DNA from: Roseicyclus sp.
GTDB taxonomy: Bacteria > Pseudomonadota > Alphaproteobacteria > Rhodobacterales > Rhodobacteraceae
Assembly (NCBI GenBank): GCA_018401055.1
Contig: JAGYLB010000108.1
Location: 1-64,000 of the forward strand
Length of the DNA: 64,000 nucleotides
Reading direction: 5' to 3'
Shown here: in pieces, positions 48,581-57,076 of the stretch
How the letters are laid out: every line of letters starts with the position of its first letter
How positions within the stretch are numbered: position 1 is the first letter of the stretch
Translations under genes and position numbers: made by a program
The notes under the pieces: generated by a model
The model's input: only the letters and a program-made list of their open reading frames with translations
What the model was told of the DNA's origin: nothing
Databases searched by the model: none

Positions 48581-49641
48581 TCAGGCCCGGAAAACGAAAT
48601 ACACCATGGGCGCGACGGGCGCGGTCTGCCCATTCAATCCAAAGGTCGCCTCGAACGCATCGAACAGGGGTTGGTAGGCGCGCAAGGCCGCTTTTTCGGC
48701 CCCAAGTGTCCCTTCCAGCGCGCCCCGGATGCGGCGCAGGGCAAGGCCGCCGTCTTGCGGCTGGTTCACCATTCTCGCCTCGGCAAACCCGCGGCGCGAC
48801 CGGCAGCCAGCAATGTGTCGATGTCGAACACATACTTGTCCTCGATCCCGGCGCGGATGGCGTCGATGTCGGTGTGGTAGAAATCCTTGAGGATGTGGCG
48901 CATCGTGCCGTGCAACCGGGCATGGGCCGTGGCGCTCAGCCGCTGTTCGGCGCCGCGTCGCAGGCGCAGGCGCAGCAAGACGCTGGCAAGAAGCCCGGGG
49001 GCGACGGGACGATCCAGCCGCCGCACCAGTTCCATGAAGAAGGCGATCCAGAGCTTGCCCTGAAGGCAGGGCTCAAAGAACACCGCCGCGCCCCCCGGCC
49101 GCAGCCAGCCCCGCAGATCGGCCAGCAGCGCTTCGTAATCGTGGATATGGTGAAGAAACGACCGGCCCACCACAAGGTCGAGACTGCCGGGTGCGCAAGC
49201 AATCGCCTCGGCCGGACCGCGCAGAAGCAGGGTGCGATCCTCGGGAATGACCGGCGCGATCAGGCGCAGGAACTCGGGCGAGATGTCGGTCGCATAGACG
49301 TTGCGATAGCGCGGACTGCGCGCAAGGCCCCACGTCCACGCGCCATTGCCTGCGCCCAGCTCGAGCGTGGCGGACAGCGGGCCGTCGCCAAGCGTCTGGC
49401 GCACCACCGCGTCAAGGCTGGTGAACATCGACCAATAGGCAGCCTCGCCCGGCAGGTCGGCGGCGTAAGCGGCGACGTCAAGCTGGGTGTCGCGCCTGTC
49501 ATCGGGGCAAGGTCGATCACCCCGTCGCGGCGCTGCGCCTCGCCAGCCGCAGGCGGGGCAGGACAGGCCGACTTGCGCGCGCGCCAGTTGGGCGCGGCTA
49601 CAGGCGGGGCACAGGAAGGGGGTCGTGCGGAGATCGGCCAT
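48581..49641 (-). CDS. Zinc-ribbon plus SAM-dependent methyltransferase, one frame break
   Basis: About 353 residues. N-terminal short zinc ribbon FLCPACSRAQLARAQVGLSCPACGW style (two CPAC pairs), then a class I methyltransferase: motif I TLELGAGNGAWTWGLA, VYATDISPEFL, VVGRSFLHHIHD and GGAAVFFEPCLQG, and a helical tail. Frame breaks near 48778, after GLPRRE, where one base restores ARMVNQPQDGGLALRR to the end FVFRA. ATG shares bases with the recR stop. Substrate unknown; the ribbon suggests a nucleic-acid or cell-wall intermediate, without proof. Confidence 0.8.
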
Positions 49642-50240
49642 CACAGCGCCTTGCGCGCCCGGAGCGCCGCCGAAATCGTGCCGTCGTCGAGGTAATCCAA
49701 CTCTCCCCCGATCGGCACGCCTTGCGCGAGCGAGGTGACGGCCACGCCCATGCCAGTTAGCGCATCGGCGATGTAATGCGATGTGGTGACGCCATCGACG
49801 GTGGCATTGAGAGCCAGCACCACCTCGGTCACCTGTTCGCCCGTTACCCGGTCGATCAGGCGCGGGATGCGCAGATCCTCAGGGCCGACATCATCCAGCG
49901 CCGACAGCGTCCCGCCCAATACATGATAACGCCCGGCGAAGGACTGCCCGCGTTCCATTGCCCAAAGGTCGGCCACATCCTCGACCACGCAGATCTGGCC
50001 ATTGGCGCGGCGGTCGTCAGCGCAGATCGGGCAGAGATCGGCGGTGCCGATATTGCCGCAGTTCAGACATTCGCGCGCGGTTTCAGCGACGCGGGTCATT
50101 GTCTCGGCCAGGGGGCGCATCAGCTGGCCTCGTTTCTTGATCATGTGCAGCACGGCACGCCGCGCCGACCGGGGGCCAAGCCCCGGCAGGCGGGCCATGA
50201 TCTCGATCAGGGCCTCGATATCCTTGGGCGCCTCGGCCAA
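49641..50240 (-). CDS. recR: Recombination mediator RecR
   Basis: 199 residues. Helix-hairpin-helix [18 protein letters not shown], Cys4 zinc finger [16 protein letters not shown], and Toprim domain [35 protein letters not shown]. Works with RecF and the RecO encoded at 30825. Order dnaX-ybaB-recR is the classic bacterial arrangement. Confidence 0.95.
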   Translation of the reverse strand: MAEAPKDIEALIEIMARLPGLGPRSARRAVLHMIKKRGQLMRPLAETMTRVAETARECLNCGNIGTADLCPICADDRRANGQICVVEDVADLWAMERGQSFAGRYHVLGGTLSALDDVGPEDLRIPRLIDRVTGEQVTEVVLALNATVDGVTTSHYIADALTGMGVAVTSLAQGVPIGGELDYLDDGTISAALRARKAL

Positions 50241-50250
50241 GGGGTGCGCC

Positions 50251-50604
50251 TCAGAACGGCAGTTTCATGCCGGGCGGCAGGCCCATGCCCTCGGTCAGTT
50301 TCGCCAGTTCCTCCTGGCTCTTTTCCTGCGCGCGGGATTGGGCATCCTTGACGGCGGCAAGGATCAGGTCCTCGACCACTTCCTTGTCGTCGGCGTTGAA
50401 GATCGAGGGGTCGATATCAAGCCCGATCAATTCGCCCTTGGCGGTGGCGGTAGCCTTGACCAGACCCGCGCCCGATACGCCCTCGACCGTGATCGCGCCG
50501 AGATTTTCCTGCATCTCCGCCATCTTGGTCTGCATTTCCTGCGCCTGTTTCATGATCTTGGCCATGTCGCCCAGACCACCAAGCCCGCCCAAACCTTTCA
50601 GCAT
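50251..50604 (-). CDS. ybaB: YbaB/EbfC-family nucleoid-associated protein
   Basis: 117 residues. Gly-rich start [20 protein letters not shown], then [15 protein letters not shown] and [17 protein letters not shown], ending [12 protein letters not shown]; this is the typical YbaB profile. DNA-binding dimer. ATG 50604 has GGAG 9 bases upstream. Between dnaX and recR. Confidence 0.94.
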   Translation of the reverse strand: MLKGLGGLGGLGDMAKIMKQAQEMQTKMAEMQENLGAITVEGVSGAGLVKATATAKGELIGLDIDPSIFNADDKEVVEDLILAAVKDAQSRAQEKSQEELAKLTEGMGLPPGMKLPF

Positions 50605-50622
50605 CGCGTCATTCTCCATCTG

Positions 50623-52384
50623 TCATTCATCGTCGAACGGGTCCCAATCCTCGTGCATGTCCTCGGGGTCGGGCAAATCGGGCAGTGCCTCGGCGCTGGC
50701 CTCGGCGGCAAGTTCGGCGCGGGTGCGGACCCGCGCGATGCGCGCCTCAGGAAACGCGGCCTTGACCGCCTGCAGCAGCGGGTGCTGTTCCAGTTCCGTC
50801 TCAAGCGCGTGACGCTGGGCCTGTTCGGCCTCGGCGATGGTCGGCGCGCCGCCCTCATTGGCCAGTGAAATGATCCAGCGCGCGCCGGTGGCAAGCTGCA
50901 GCGCGCGGCCAAGTCTTTGGGACAGATCGGCGGGCGCGCTATTGGTCGGCTGAAACTCGATCCGGCCCGGCGCGTAGCTGACCAGCCGCAGGCAGGTCTT
51001 GACCTCGACCAGCAGCTTGATGTCGCGGGCTTGTTCGATCAGCGCCACGATGCTGGGAAAGGTGGGGTAAAGTGAAAGGTCTGGCCCCGGCTTCGGGCTG
51101 CAGCGCGGCCTGTGCGCCGCCGCCGCCACGCGGCACAGAAGCCTGCGCGCGGGGGGCATGGACCGTGCCACCACCGCCCGACGGGCGCACCGGCCCGCTG
51201 CCCCCCGCAGGCGCAGGCGTCGATTGCAGCTTTTTCACCAGATCGCCGGGCGTGGGCAGGTCGGCCACATGGGTCAGGCGGATCACGGCCATTTCGGCCG
51301 CCATCATCGCATTGGGCGACAGGCTGACCTCTTCCAAGGCTTTCAACAGCATCTGCCACATGCGCGTCAGAACCCGCATCGGCAAACGCTCGGCCAAGCT
51401 TCGGCCTCGGGTACGTTCCTCGGGCGGGATGGTCGGGTCCTCGGCGGCATCCGAGGTGATCTTGATGACGCTTAGCCAATGGGTGATCTCGGCCAGATCG
51501 CGCAGAACCGCGACAGGGTCGGCGCCATCGGCATATTGCGCGCCCAACTCGTCCAGCGCCGCCGCCGCATCGCCACGCATGATCGCCTCGAACAAGTCAA
51601 GCACGCGGCCCCGGTCGGCCAGACCCAGCATCGCGCGCACTTGGTCGGCGGTCGTCTCGCCCGCGCCATGGGCGATGGCCTGATCCAGAAGGCTCATTGC
51701 GTCGCGCACCGATCCTTCGGCGGCGCGGGTGATGAGGGCAAGGGCATCATCCGCGATCTGCGCATGTTCCAGCCCGGCCACCTTTTGCAGATGGGCGATC
51801 ATCACCTCTGGCTCGATCCGGCGCAGGTCGAAGCGCTGGCAGCGCGACAGGACGGTGACAGGAACCTTGCGGATTTCGGTCGTGGCAAACAGGAATTTGA
51901 CGTGCGGCGGGGGTTCCTCCAGCGTCTTGAGCAGCGCGTTGAACGCGCTCGTCGAGAGCATGTGAACCTCGTCGATGATGAAGATCTTGTAGCGCGCCTG
52001 CGCGGCGCGGTAGCTGACCGTTTCGATGATCGCGTCGCGGATGTTCTGCACGCCGGTGTTTGATGCGGCGTCCATCTCCATCACGTCGACATGACGACCC
52101 TCGGTGATCGCCACGCAGTTCTGGCAGACCCCGCAGGGATCGGTGGTTGGCCCGCCCTGCCCGTCTTGGCCGATGCAGTTCAGCCCCTTGGCGATGATCC
52201 GCGCGGTCGTCGTCTTGCCTGTGCCGCGGATGCCGGTCAGCATGAAGGCCTGCGCGATGCGGTCGGCGGCGAAGGCGTTTTTCAACGTGCGAACCATGGC
52301 TTCCTGGCCGATCAGGTCGGCAAAGGTCGCCGGGCGGTATTTCCGCGCCAGAACCTGATAGCCGGTGTCGGGTGTGTCGGTCAT
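50623..52384 (-). CDS. dnaX: DNA polymerase III subunit gamma/tau, one frame break
   Basis: Clamp-loader ATPase. Walker A LTGIRGTGKTTTARI near 49-63, zinc-binding CGVCQNC, Walker B IIDEVHMLS, sensor LFATTEIRKVPVTVLSRCQRFDLRR. Domain IV/V continue to a Pro/Gly-rich linker (PAPAGGSGPVRPSGGGG). Frame breaks near 51078, in the linker to the C-terminal tau domain, which continues DLSLYPTFPSIVALIEQARDI to the acidic end DWDPFDDE. About 586 residues. The break does not lie on an A-rich slippery site, so I treat it as error. Confidence 0.92.
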
Positions 52385-52496
52385 GTCGCCTCAAGCCGGG
52401 TGCGGGTCGCATCAGACCCTAGTGAAGCGTCGCGCCAAGGTCCATGGTGAAGCTTGGGCCGGGTGCGCTACCTTGCCCCAGACACAAGAGGCGCAG

Positions 52497-52862
52497 ATGG
52501 CAGAACATACCCCCCCCAAATTCCTCGTGACGGCGATGTTCGGATTTTTCTGGGCGATGGCCGCTGCAGCGCTGCTGTTTTGGGTGGGTGGCGTGGTCTG
52601 GCCGGGGGGCCTTCGCGGGGTGATGGCCGCAATGGGCAATGGGGCGGTGGCCGTATTCGGGGCCTTCCACATCCCCGCGGCGATCTGCGGCATCTTGCTG
52701 TGGCAGTGGCACAGGCACACCATGGCGCCGCGCTTTCGCGTCATGCTGGAGGGGGCGACGCTCTATTTCGGGTTGGCGGTTCTGTTCGGGATCTTTCTGA
52801 ACTACCTGCTGGTGTCGACCATGGGATCAGTGGTCGATCCTGCGATGCCGAGCGGGATGTGA
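52497..52862 (+). CDS. Small membrane protein of unknown function
   Basis: 121 residues, three hydrophobic segments: AMFGFFWAMAAAALLFWVGGV, AVFGAFHIPAAICGILLW and ATLYFGLAVLFGIFLNYL. ATG 52497; divergent from dnaX. No domain recognised. Confidence 0.6.
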   Translation: MAEHTPPKFLVTAMFGFFWAMAAAALLFWVGGVVWPGGLRGVMAAMGNGAVAVFGAFHIPAAICGILLWQWHRHTMAPRFRVMLEGATLYFGLAVLFGIFLNYLLVSTMGSVVDPAMPSGM

Positions 52863-52936
52863 CAGGGGAAATTATACAGGTGACATTATAGTGCCCTTTC
52901 GGGATCATTCCTGCGGAATGACCCTGCCGGGCCTAC

Positions 52937-52963
52937 GCGCATCACGCCTGCGGCGCGATGCGC
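52937..52963 (-). terminator. Hairpin downstream of ffs
   Basis: Stem GCGCATC/GATGCGC with a 13-base loop, 6 bases past the 3' end of the SRP RNA on the minus strand. A second short hairpin TCATTCC-TGC-GGAATGA follows at 52905-52921. No T tract. Confidence 0.5.
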
Positions 52964-52969
52964 TTGAGT

Positions 52970-53063
52970 GAGAGGCTGGACATCGACCCAAGCGGGGCTC
53001 GTTGTGGCTGCTTCCTTCCGGACCTGACCAGGTTGGCGAGGCGCCTGCCCGCGCCAACCTCTC
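52970..53063 (-). ncRNA. ffs: Small signal recognition particle RNA (4.5S type)
   Basis: Minus strand. The universally conserved apical part GGTCAGGTCCGGAAGGAAG, then CAGCC, lies at about 53007-53031, with the flanking stem GCCAACCTGG. The terminal stem GAGAGGUUGG pairs with CCAGCCUCUC at the other end, including one U-G pair, which fixes the 94-base extent. It binds Ffh for cotranslational targeting to the membrane. Next to dnaX, a usual location. Confidence 0.93.
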
Positions 53064-53112
53064 GACTCTGGAGATAGTCGCTCGGGCCACCCGATGCAAG
53101 AAGCCCGGACAG

Positions 53113-53972
53113 CTAGAGGGTCTCGAACCACGCCCAGGCATCGGCGGCGAACATCGGGCCGCCGACGTAGAACCAGTGCGAATGACCGGGGATCAACACA
53201 AGCTGGTGGTCATGTCCGGCCTCGGCGACCATCTGACCTGCGGCGATGGCTGCTTCGGTGGCGAAGATGTGGTCGGCCGTCCCGAGATAGTGCCGCACCG
53301 GCGGGGCATCGGTGACCCGATGCAGCCAGCCGGGATTGACGGTGCCCGCGTGACCGGCAATGCCGCGCCATGGGCCTTGGACACGGTTGCCCACGACCTG
53401 CGCCACAATTGAACCGGCGGAATGGCCGAAGAGGAACATCCGGTCTCGGTCGATGGGGTGGCGCGCGGCGGCCTGATCCAGAACGGCATGAAGATAGTCG
53501 GCATCGGGGTCATCCCCGCGCCATCCGCCAGATGGCGCATTGAGGCCAATCAGAACCAGACCCTGCGCGTCGGCGACCCGCTTCCACATGTGAATCATCG
53601 ACATCCCGTCGCGGTTCGTGCCGTGGAAGAGCACGATGACCGGACGCGGCTCATCGGTCGCGCCGCCGGGCGCGTAGATTTGCCAGCGGCGCGGGGTCAG
53701 GCCGTCAAAGGTGGTCTCGGTCATGACGCCGCCAATCAGGGGGCTTTCATAATGGGGGTTGCGCGGCATCAAGGGGCGCAGATCGGGGCGTTCGACAACC
53801 TCGAAACGGCCCGGCTCGAAGCTGCCGCCACGGGCGAGGGTACGCACGGCGGCCTGCGGTGATGCCTCGGGCGCCACCGCGCCGCCGTCTCCGACAATAG
53901 CGGGGCGACAATAACACCGAGCGAGGCCAGAAAGGCCGCTCCGATACAAACAAGCAAGAGGCGACGCAGCAC
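53113..53972 (-). CDS. Exported PHB-depolymerase-like alpha/beta hydrolase, one frame break
   Basis: About 285 residues. N-terminal signal peptide LRRLLLVCIGAAFLASLGVIV from GTG 53972; the frame breaks near 53890, then VERPDLRPLMPRNP and a hydrolase domain: RPVIVLFHGTNRDG (oxyanion), FLFGHSAGSIVAQ with the nucleophile Ser, and IPGHSHWF with the catalytic His. It fits the Fee/LpqC type of exported esterases. Directly downstream of the ABC importer genes on the same strand but separated by about 98 bases. Confidence 0.75.
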
Positions 53973-54070
53973 AGACAGGCATTCCCTGAGGTAAATTCAC
54001 GGATACCGTCCTGACGCAGAAATGCGTTCGTTTTTGGGCAAAACCCGCGCCGCAATGACAGCGCCGTCCG

Positions 54071-54838
54071 TCAACCGGGGCTGCGCTCGGCCCATCCGGC
54101 GAAGATGCGCTCCAAGAAGACCACGAAGTAGAACAGCAAGATCCCAAGTGCGGCCAGCGCAAACAGCACCGCGAACATCAGCGGATAATCGGCACTGATG
54201 CGCCCCGAGTCGAACAGGTCGCCCAAGCCCCTGCCATGGGGCGAGACGATCTCCATCAGGTTGGTGCCGATGAAGGCGAGCGTGACCGCGACCTTCAGCG
54301 CGCCAAAGAATTCCGGCAAGGTCTTGGGCAGCGCGATCTTCCAGAAGATGGTGACATTCGACGCGCCAAGACTGCGCAGGATGTCGCGGTATTCGGGTTC
54401 CAGAGTGGAGAGGCCGATGGAGACGGAGACGGCGATGGGGAAAAACGAGATCATGAAGGCGATCAGCACGGTGTTGAAATCGTGCTGGCCCACGAACATC
54501 AGCGCGATGATGGGCACGACGGTCGCCTTGGGGATCGCGTTGAAGCCCACGAGGATCGGGTAAAGCCCCTCGCGCGCGAATTGTGAGAAGCCCATGACCA
54601 TGCCGATCAGCGTGCCGACCACCACGGCAAGACCGAGACCCACCACCGTGCGCCAGAGCGTTTCCCAGGACTTGATCAGGAAAAGATCCCAGAACTGAAT
54701 GTAGCGCGGAATCAGATCCGAGGGGCTGGCCATGCGGAAATCGGGCAGGTCGTTGTACCAGACCGACCATTCCCAGAACGCGAGGATCGCCACGATGAAC
54801 AGTGTGGGCGCCAGGATCTTGCGTGCTGTGTCGTTCAT
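54071..54838 (-). CDS. ABC transporter permease (NMT1/THI5-type importer)
   Basis: 255 residues, six membrane segments. The permease EAA motif region is SLGASNVTIFWKIALPKTLPEF. N-terminal KILAPTLFIVAILAFWEW. Belongs with BPD-type permeases for nitrate, taurine, sulfonates or thiamine precursors. ATG overlaps the ATPase stop by 4 bases. Confidence 0.88.
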   Translation of the reverse strand: MNDTARKILAPTLFIVAILAFWEWSVWYNDLPDFRMASPSDLIPRYIQFWDLFLIKSWETLWRTVVGLGLAVVVGTLIGMVMGFSQFAREGLYPILVGFNAIPKATVVPIIALMFVGQHDFNTVLIAFMISFFPIAVSVSIGLSTLEPEYRDILRSLGASNVTIFWKIALPKTLPEFFGALKVAVTLAFIGTNLMEIVSPHGRGLGDLFDSGRISADYPLMFAVLFALAALGILLFYFVVFLERIFAGWAERSPG

Positions 54839-55700
54839 TGGATCGCCCCCGGAATCGGTTTGATGCGGGCCGGTTTCGGCTGTGGTGGTGGCGCGGGGGC
54901 GTCCTCGTCCGAGGTGCGGCCCTGCGCGATCTGGATCTGGTGTCGGAGCATGGCCAACATCTCGACCGCCTTGGGCGCATAGAGATCTTCAAGCGTGCGC
55001 TTGCCGGAAATGTCGACGTCGAGCACGTATTGCGCATGGGCGGGTCGACCGGACATGACGATCACCTGATCGGCGAGAAACACCGATTCCCTCAGATCAT
55101 GAGTGATCAGCAGGCAGGTAAAGGGTTCTTGCTCGCGCAGGTCGTGCATCGTGCACCACAAATCCTCGCGGGTGAAGGCGTCGAGCGCGCCGAAGGGCTC
55201 GTCAAGGATCAGGACGTCGGGCTTGTGGATGATGGAGCGGCACAGGCTGCGCGCTGGCGCATGCCGCCGGACAGTTCCGAGGGGCGCTTGTCGGCGAAAC
55301 CGGTCAGTCCCACCAGCTCCAGCAGATGATGCGCGCGCTCGGTCGCCTCGGCCTTTGACATGGACGATTTGACGATTTCCATGGGCAGCAGGATGTTTTG
55401 CAGGATTGTGCGCCATTCCAGCAGCACCGGGTTCTGGAACGCCATGCCGACGGTAGGCCGCGGCGAGGTCACCAGCTTGTTGTGCAGCCAGACCTGCCCC
55501 TCGTCAGGTTTCATCAGCCCCGAGACCAGCCGTGTCAGCGTGGACTTGCCGCAACCAGAAGGGCCGACCACGGCGCAGAAACTGTTTTCGGGGATCTTGA
55601 TCGAGAGGTTGTCGAGCACCGGAAGCGGCCCCGCCTTGGTCTTGTAGGCGTGGGTCACCGACCGCAATTCGATCATGTAGTGTGACGGGTCAGTCTGCAT
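54835..55700 (-). CDS. ABC transporter ATP-binding protein, one frame break
   Basis: About 287 residues. Walker A VVGPSGCGKSTLTRL, Q-loop FQNPVLLEWRT, signature ELSGGMRQRA, Walker B VLILDEPFGALDAF and switch LLITHDLRES. Frame breaks near 55248, between signature and Walker B, mended to RASLCRSIIHKPDVL. A 50-residue C-terminal Pro-rich tail ends GAIQ. Start ATG 55700 or 55676. Downstream of the 11-base repeats at 55798. Confidence 0.88.
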
Positions 55701-55797
55701 GCGGGGGGCCTTCGAAAGAGTAAACGGCGCATCAACACATGTGGGATTTGTGTAAGGCCATGGTCAATCCGGTCGCCGAAAGATCGGCTCAAACCCC

Positions 55798-55830
55798 GTA
55801 CACACCCTGTACACAAACGATACACATACT
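55798..55830. repeat. Three tandem 11-base GTACACA-type repeats
   Basis: GTACACACCCT, GTACACAAACG, ATACACATACT follow each other directly, one helical turn each, about 100 bases upstream of the ATPase start. Likely binding sites for a regulator of the transporter genes. Confidence 0.6.
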
Positions 55831-55893
55831 GCGCCTGCGTACGATCGACGGGCCGGGGATCTACCGGCCCGTCGGAAGGTCATCGGCAGCCGT

Positions 55894-56910
55894 TCACTCG
55901 GGCGCGATCCTCAGCACCTCTGCCTCGGGCAGATAGGCGTCCGTGAAGTAGAGCGCCGGGTCGATCTCACCCTGGAACTCGTAGGTCAGCTGCATCTGTT
56001 CCAGCGCGAGCGCCATCCGCTCGGGGTCGATGTTGCCCATGCCGTTCTCGATCACGTAATCCGTCAGGATATTGGCATCGAGCGCGATCTGCAGGCGACG
56101 GGTTTCAAGCTCCACATCCCCGGCGGGGTTGCGCGTGATGACGGCTGCGGCGCTTACAGCCGGATCGGCAATGGCGTCCGCAACACCACGGGCGATGGCG
56201 CGCAAGGCACCGGTCACGGCCTCGGGGTTCGCTTCGGCGAAGTCGGTGTTGACGAGAACGGCGTTGCCATAGACCGCCACACCATGGTCGGCGAAGAGGA
56301 TCGTGGTGATATCCTCCTCGGGGATGCCCAGACGCGCGAGCGACAGGTAGCTCGAGAAGTTGAACCCGGTCACCGCATCGACATTGCCCTCGGCCAGCAT
56401 CGGTTCGCGCACGGGGAAGCCCAGCGGTTCGATGGTCATGGTCGAGACATCGATCCCGTTCACGGCGGCGAGGATCGGGAACTGCGCCCATGCCCCATCG
56501 GGCGGCGGCGCGCCGAGAGTGGAGCCCTCGAGATCCTCGATACCGGAAATGCCCTGGCTGACGCGGCCGACGATGGAGAAGGGCGGGTTGTCGTAGAACA
56601 TCATCACCGCGGTGATCGGCACGCCCGGGTTCTGGTCGATGAAGCGGATCATGCTGTTGATGTCCGCAAATCCCATGGGAAACGCGCCGGAGGCGATTTT
56701 CGGGATGGCATCCAGCGAGCCCTGGCCCGCGGCCATCTCGATCGTCAGCCCCTCTTCTGCGAAGTAGCCGTTGTCGATGGCAAGGAAAAAGGGTGCGGAA
56801 GGCCCTTCGAACCGCCAGTCGAGAGCGAAGTTGATGTTGATATCCTCAGCGGCGAGCGGGGTAGCGGCGATCAGCGCCGCGGCGAGGGTTGGGAAAGCGC
56901 GGGTGAGCAA
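55894..56910 (-). CDS. ABC transporter substrate-binding protein (NMT1/THI5-like)
   Basis: About 338 residues. Signal peptide LLTRAFPTLAAALIAATPLAA, then the domain INFALDWRFEGPSAPFFLAIDNGYFAEEGL with ALDW and GYF-EGL blocks, GQGSLDAIPKIASG and MGFADINSMI. I start at TTG 56910 because AAGGAG lies 7 bases before; the frame extends to a GTG at 56937. It precedes the ATPase and permease. Ligand may be a pyrimidine precursor or a sulfonate; cannot be told. Confidence 0.82.
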   Translation of the reverse strand: MLTRAFPTLAAALIAATPLAAEDININFALDWRFEGPSAPFFLAIDNGYFAEEGLTIEMAAGQGSLDAIPKIASGAFPMGFADINSMIRFIDQNPGVPITAVMMFYDNPPFSIVGRVSQGISGIEDLEGSTLGAPPPDGAWAQFPILAAVNGIDVSTMTIEPLGFPVREPMLAEGNVDAVTGFNFSSYLSLARLGIPEEDITTILFADHGVAVYGNAVLVNTDFAEANPEAVTGALRAIARGVADAIADPAVSAAAVITRNPAGDVELETRRLQIALDANILTDYVIENGMGNIDPERMALALEQMQLTYEFQGEIDPALYFTDAYLPEAEVLRIAPE

Positions 56911-57076
56911 GCGATGTCTCCTTCGGCTTGGCAGCACGGTGTTCGTAGGGGTTCAGGATCACCGGCTGCGCTGCGGCACGTCAACGGGCGGCATGCCCAC
57001 ACAAGCGGCACCTGGACGAAAACCGCACATATACAGGGCAATTAGATCATAATTTAAGCAAATTAAAAATTATGGC

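Noticed and set aside
51070..51090. Programmed frameshift in dnaX as a feature
   Set aside because: No slippery sequence or downstream stem seen, and single-base breaks are common in this window.
53769..53972. Separate small gene with signal peptide
   Set aside because: Best explained as the N-terminus of the hydrolase gene with a frame break near 53890.
57040..57076. AT-rich inverted repeat CATAATTT/AAATTATG as terminator
   Set aside because: The stem is only A-T pairs and too weak; it may simply be part of an AT-rich promoter for the binding-protein gene.
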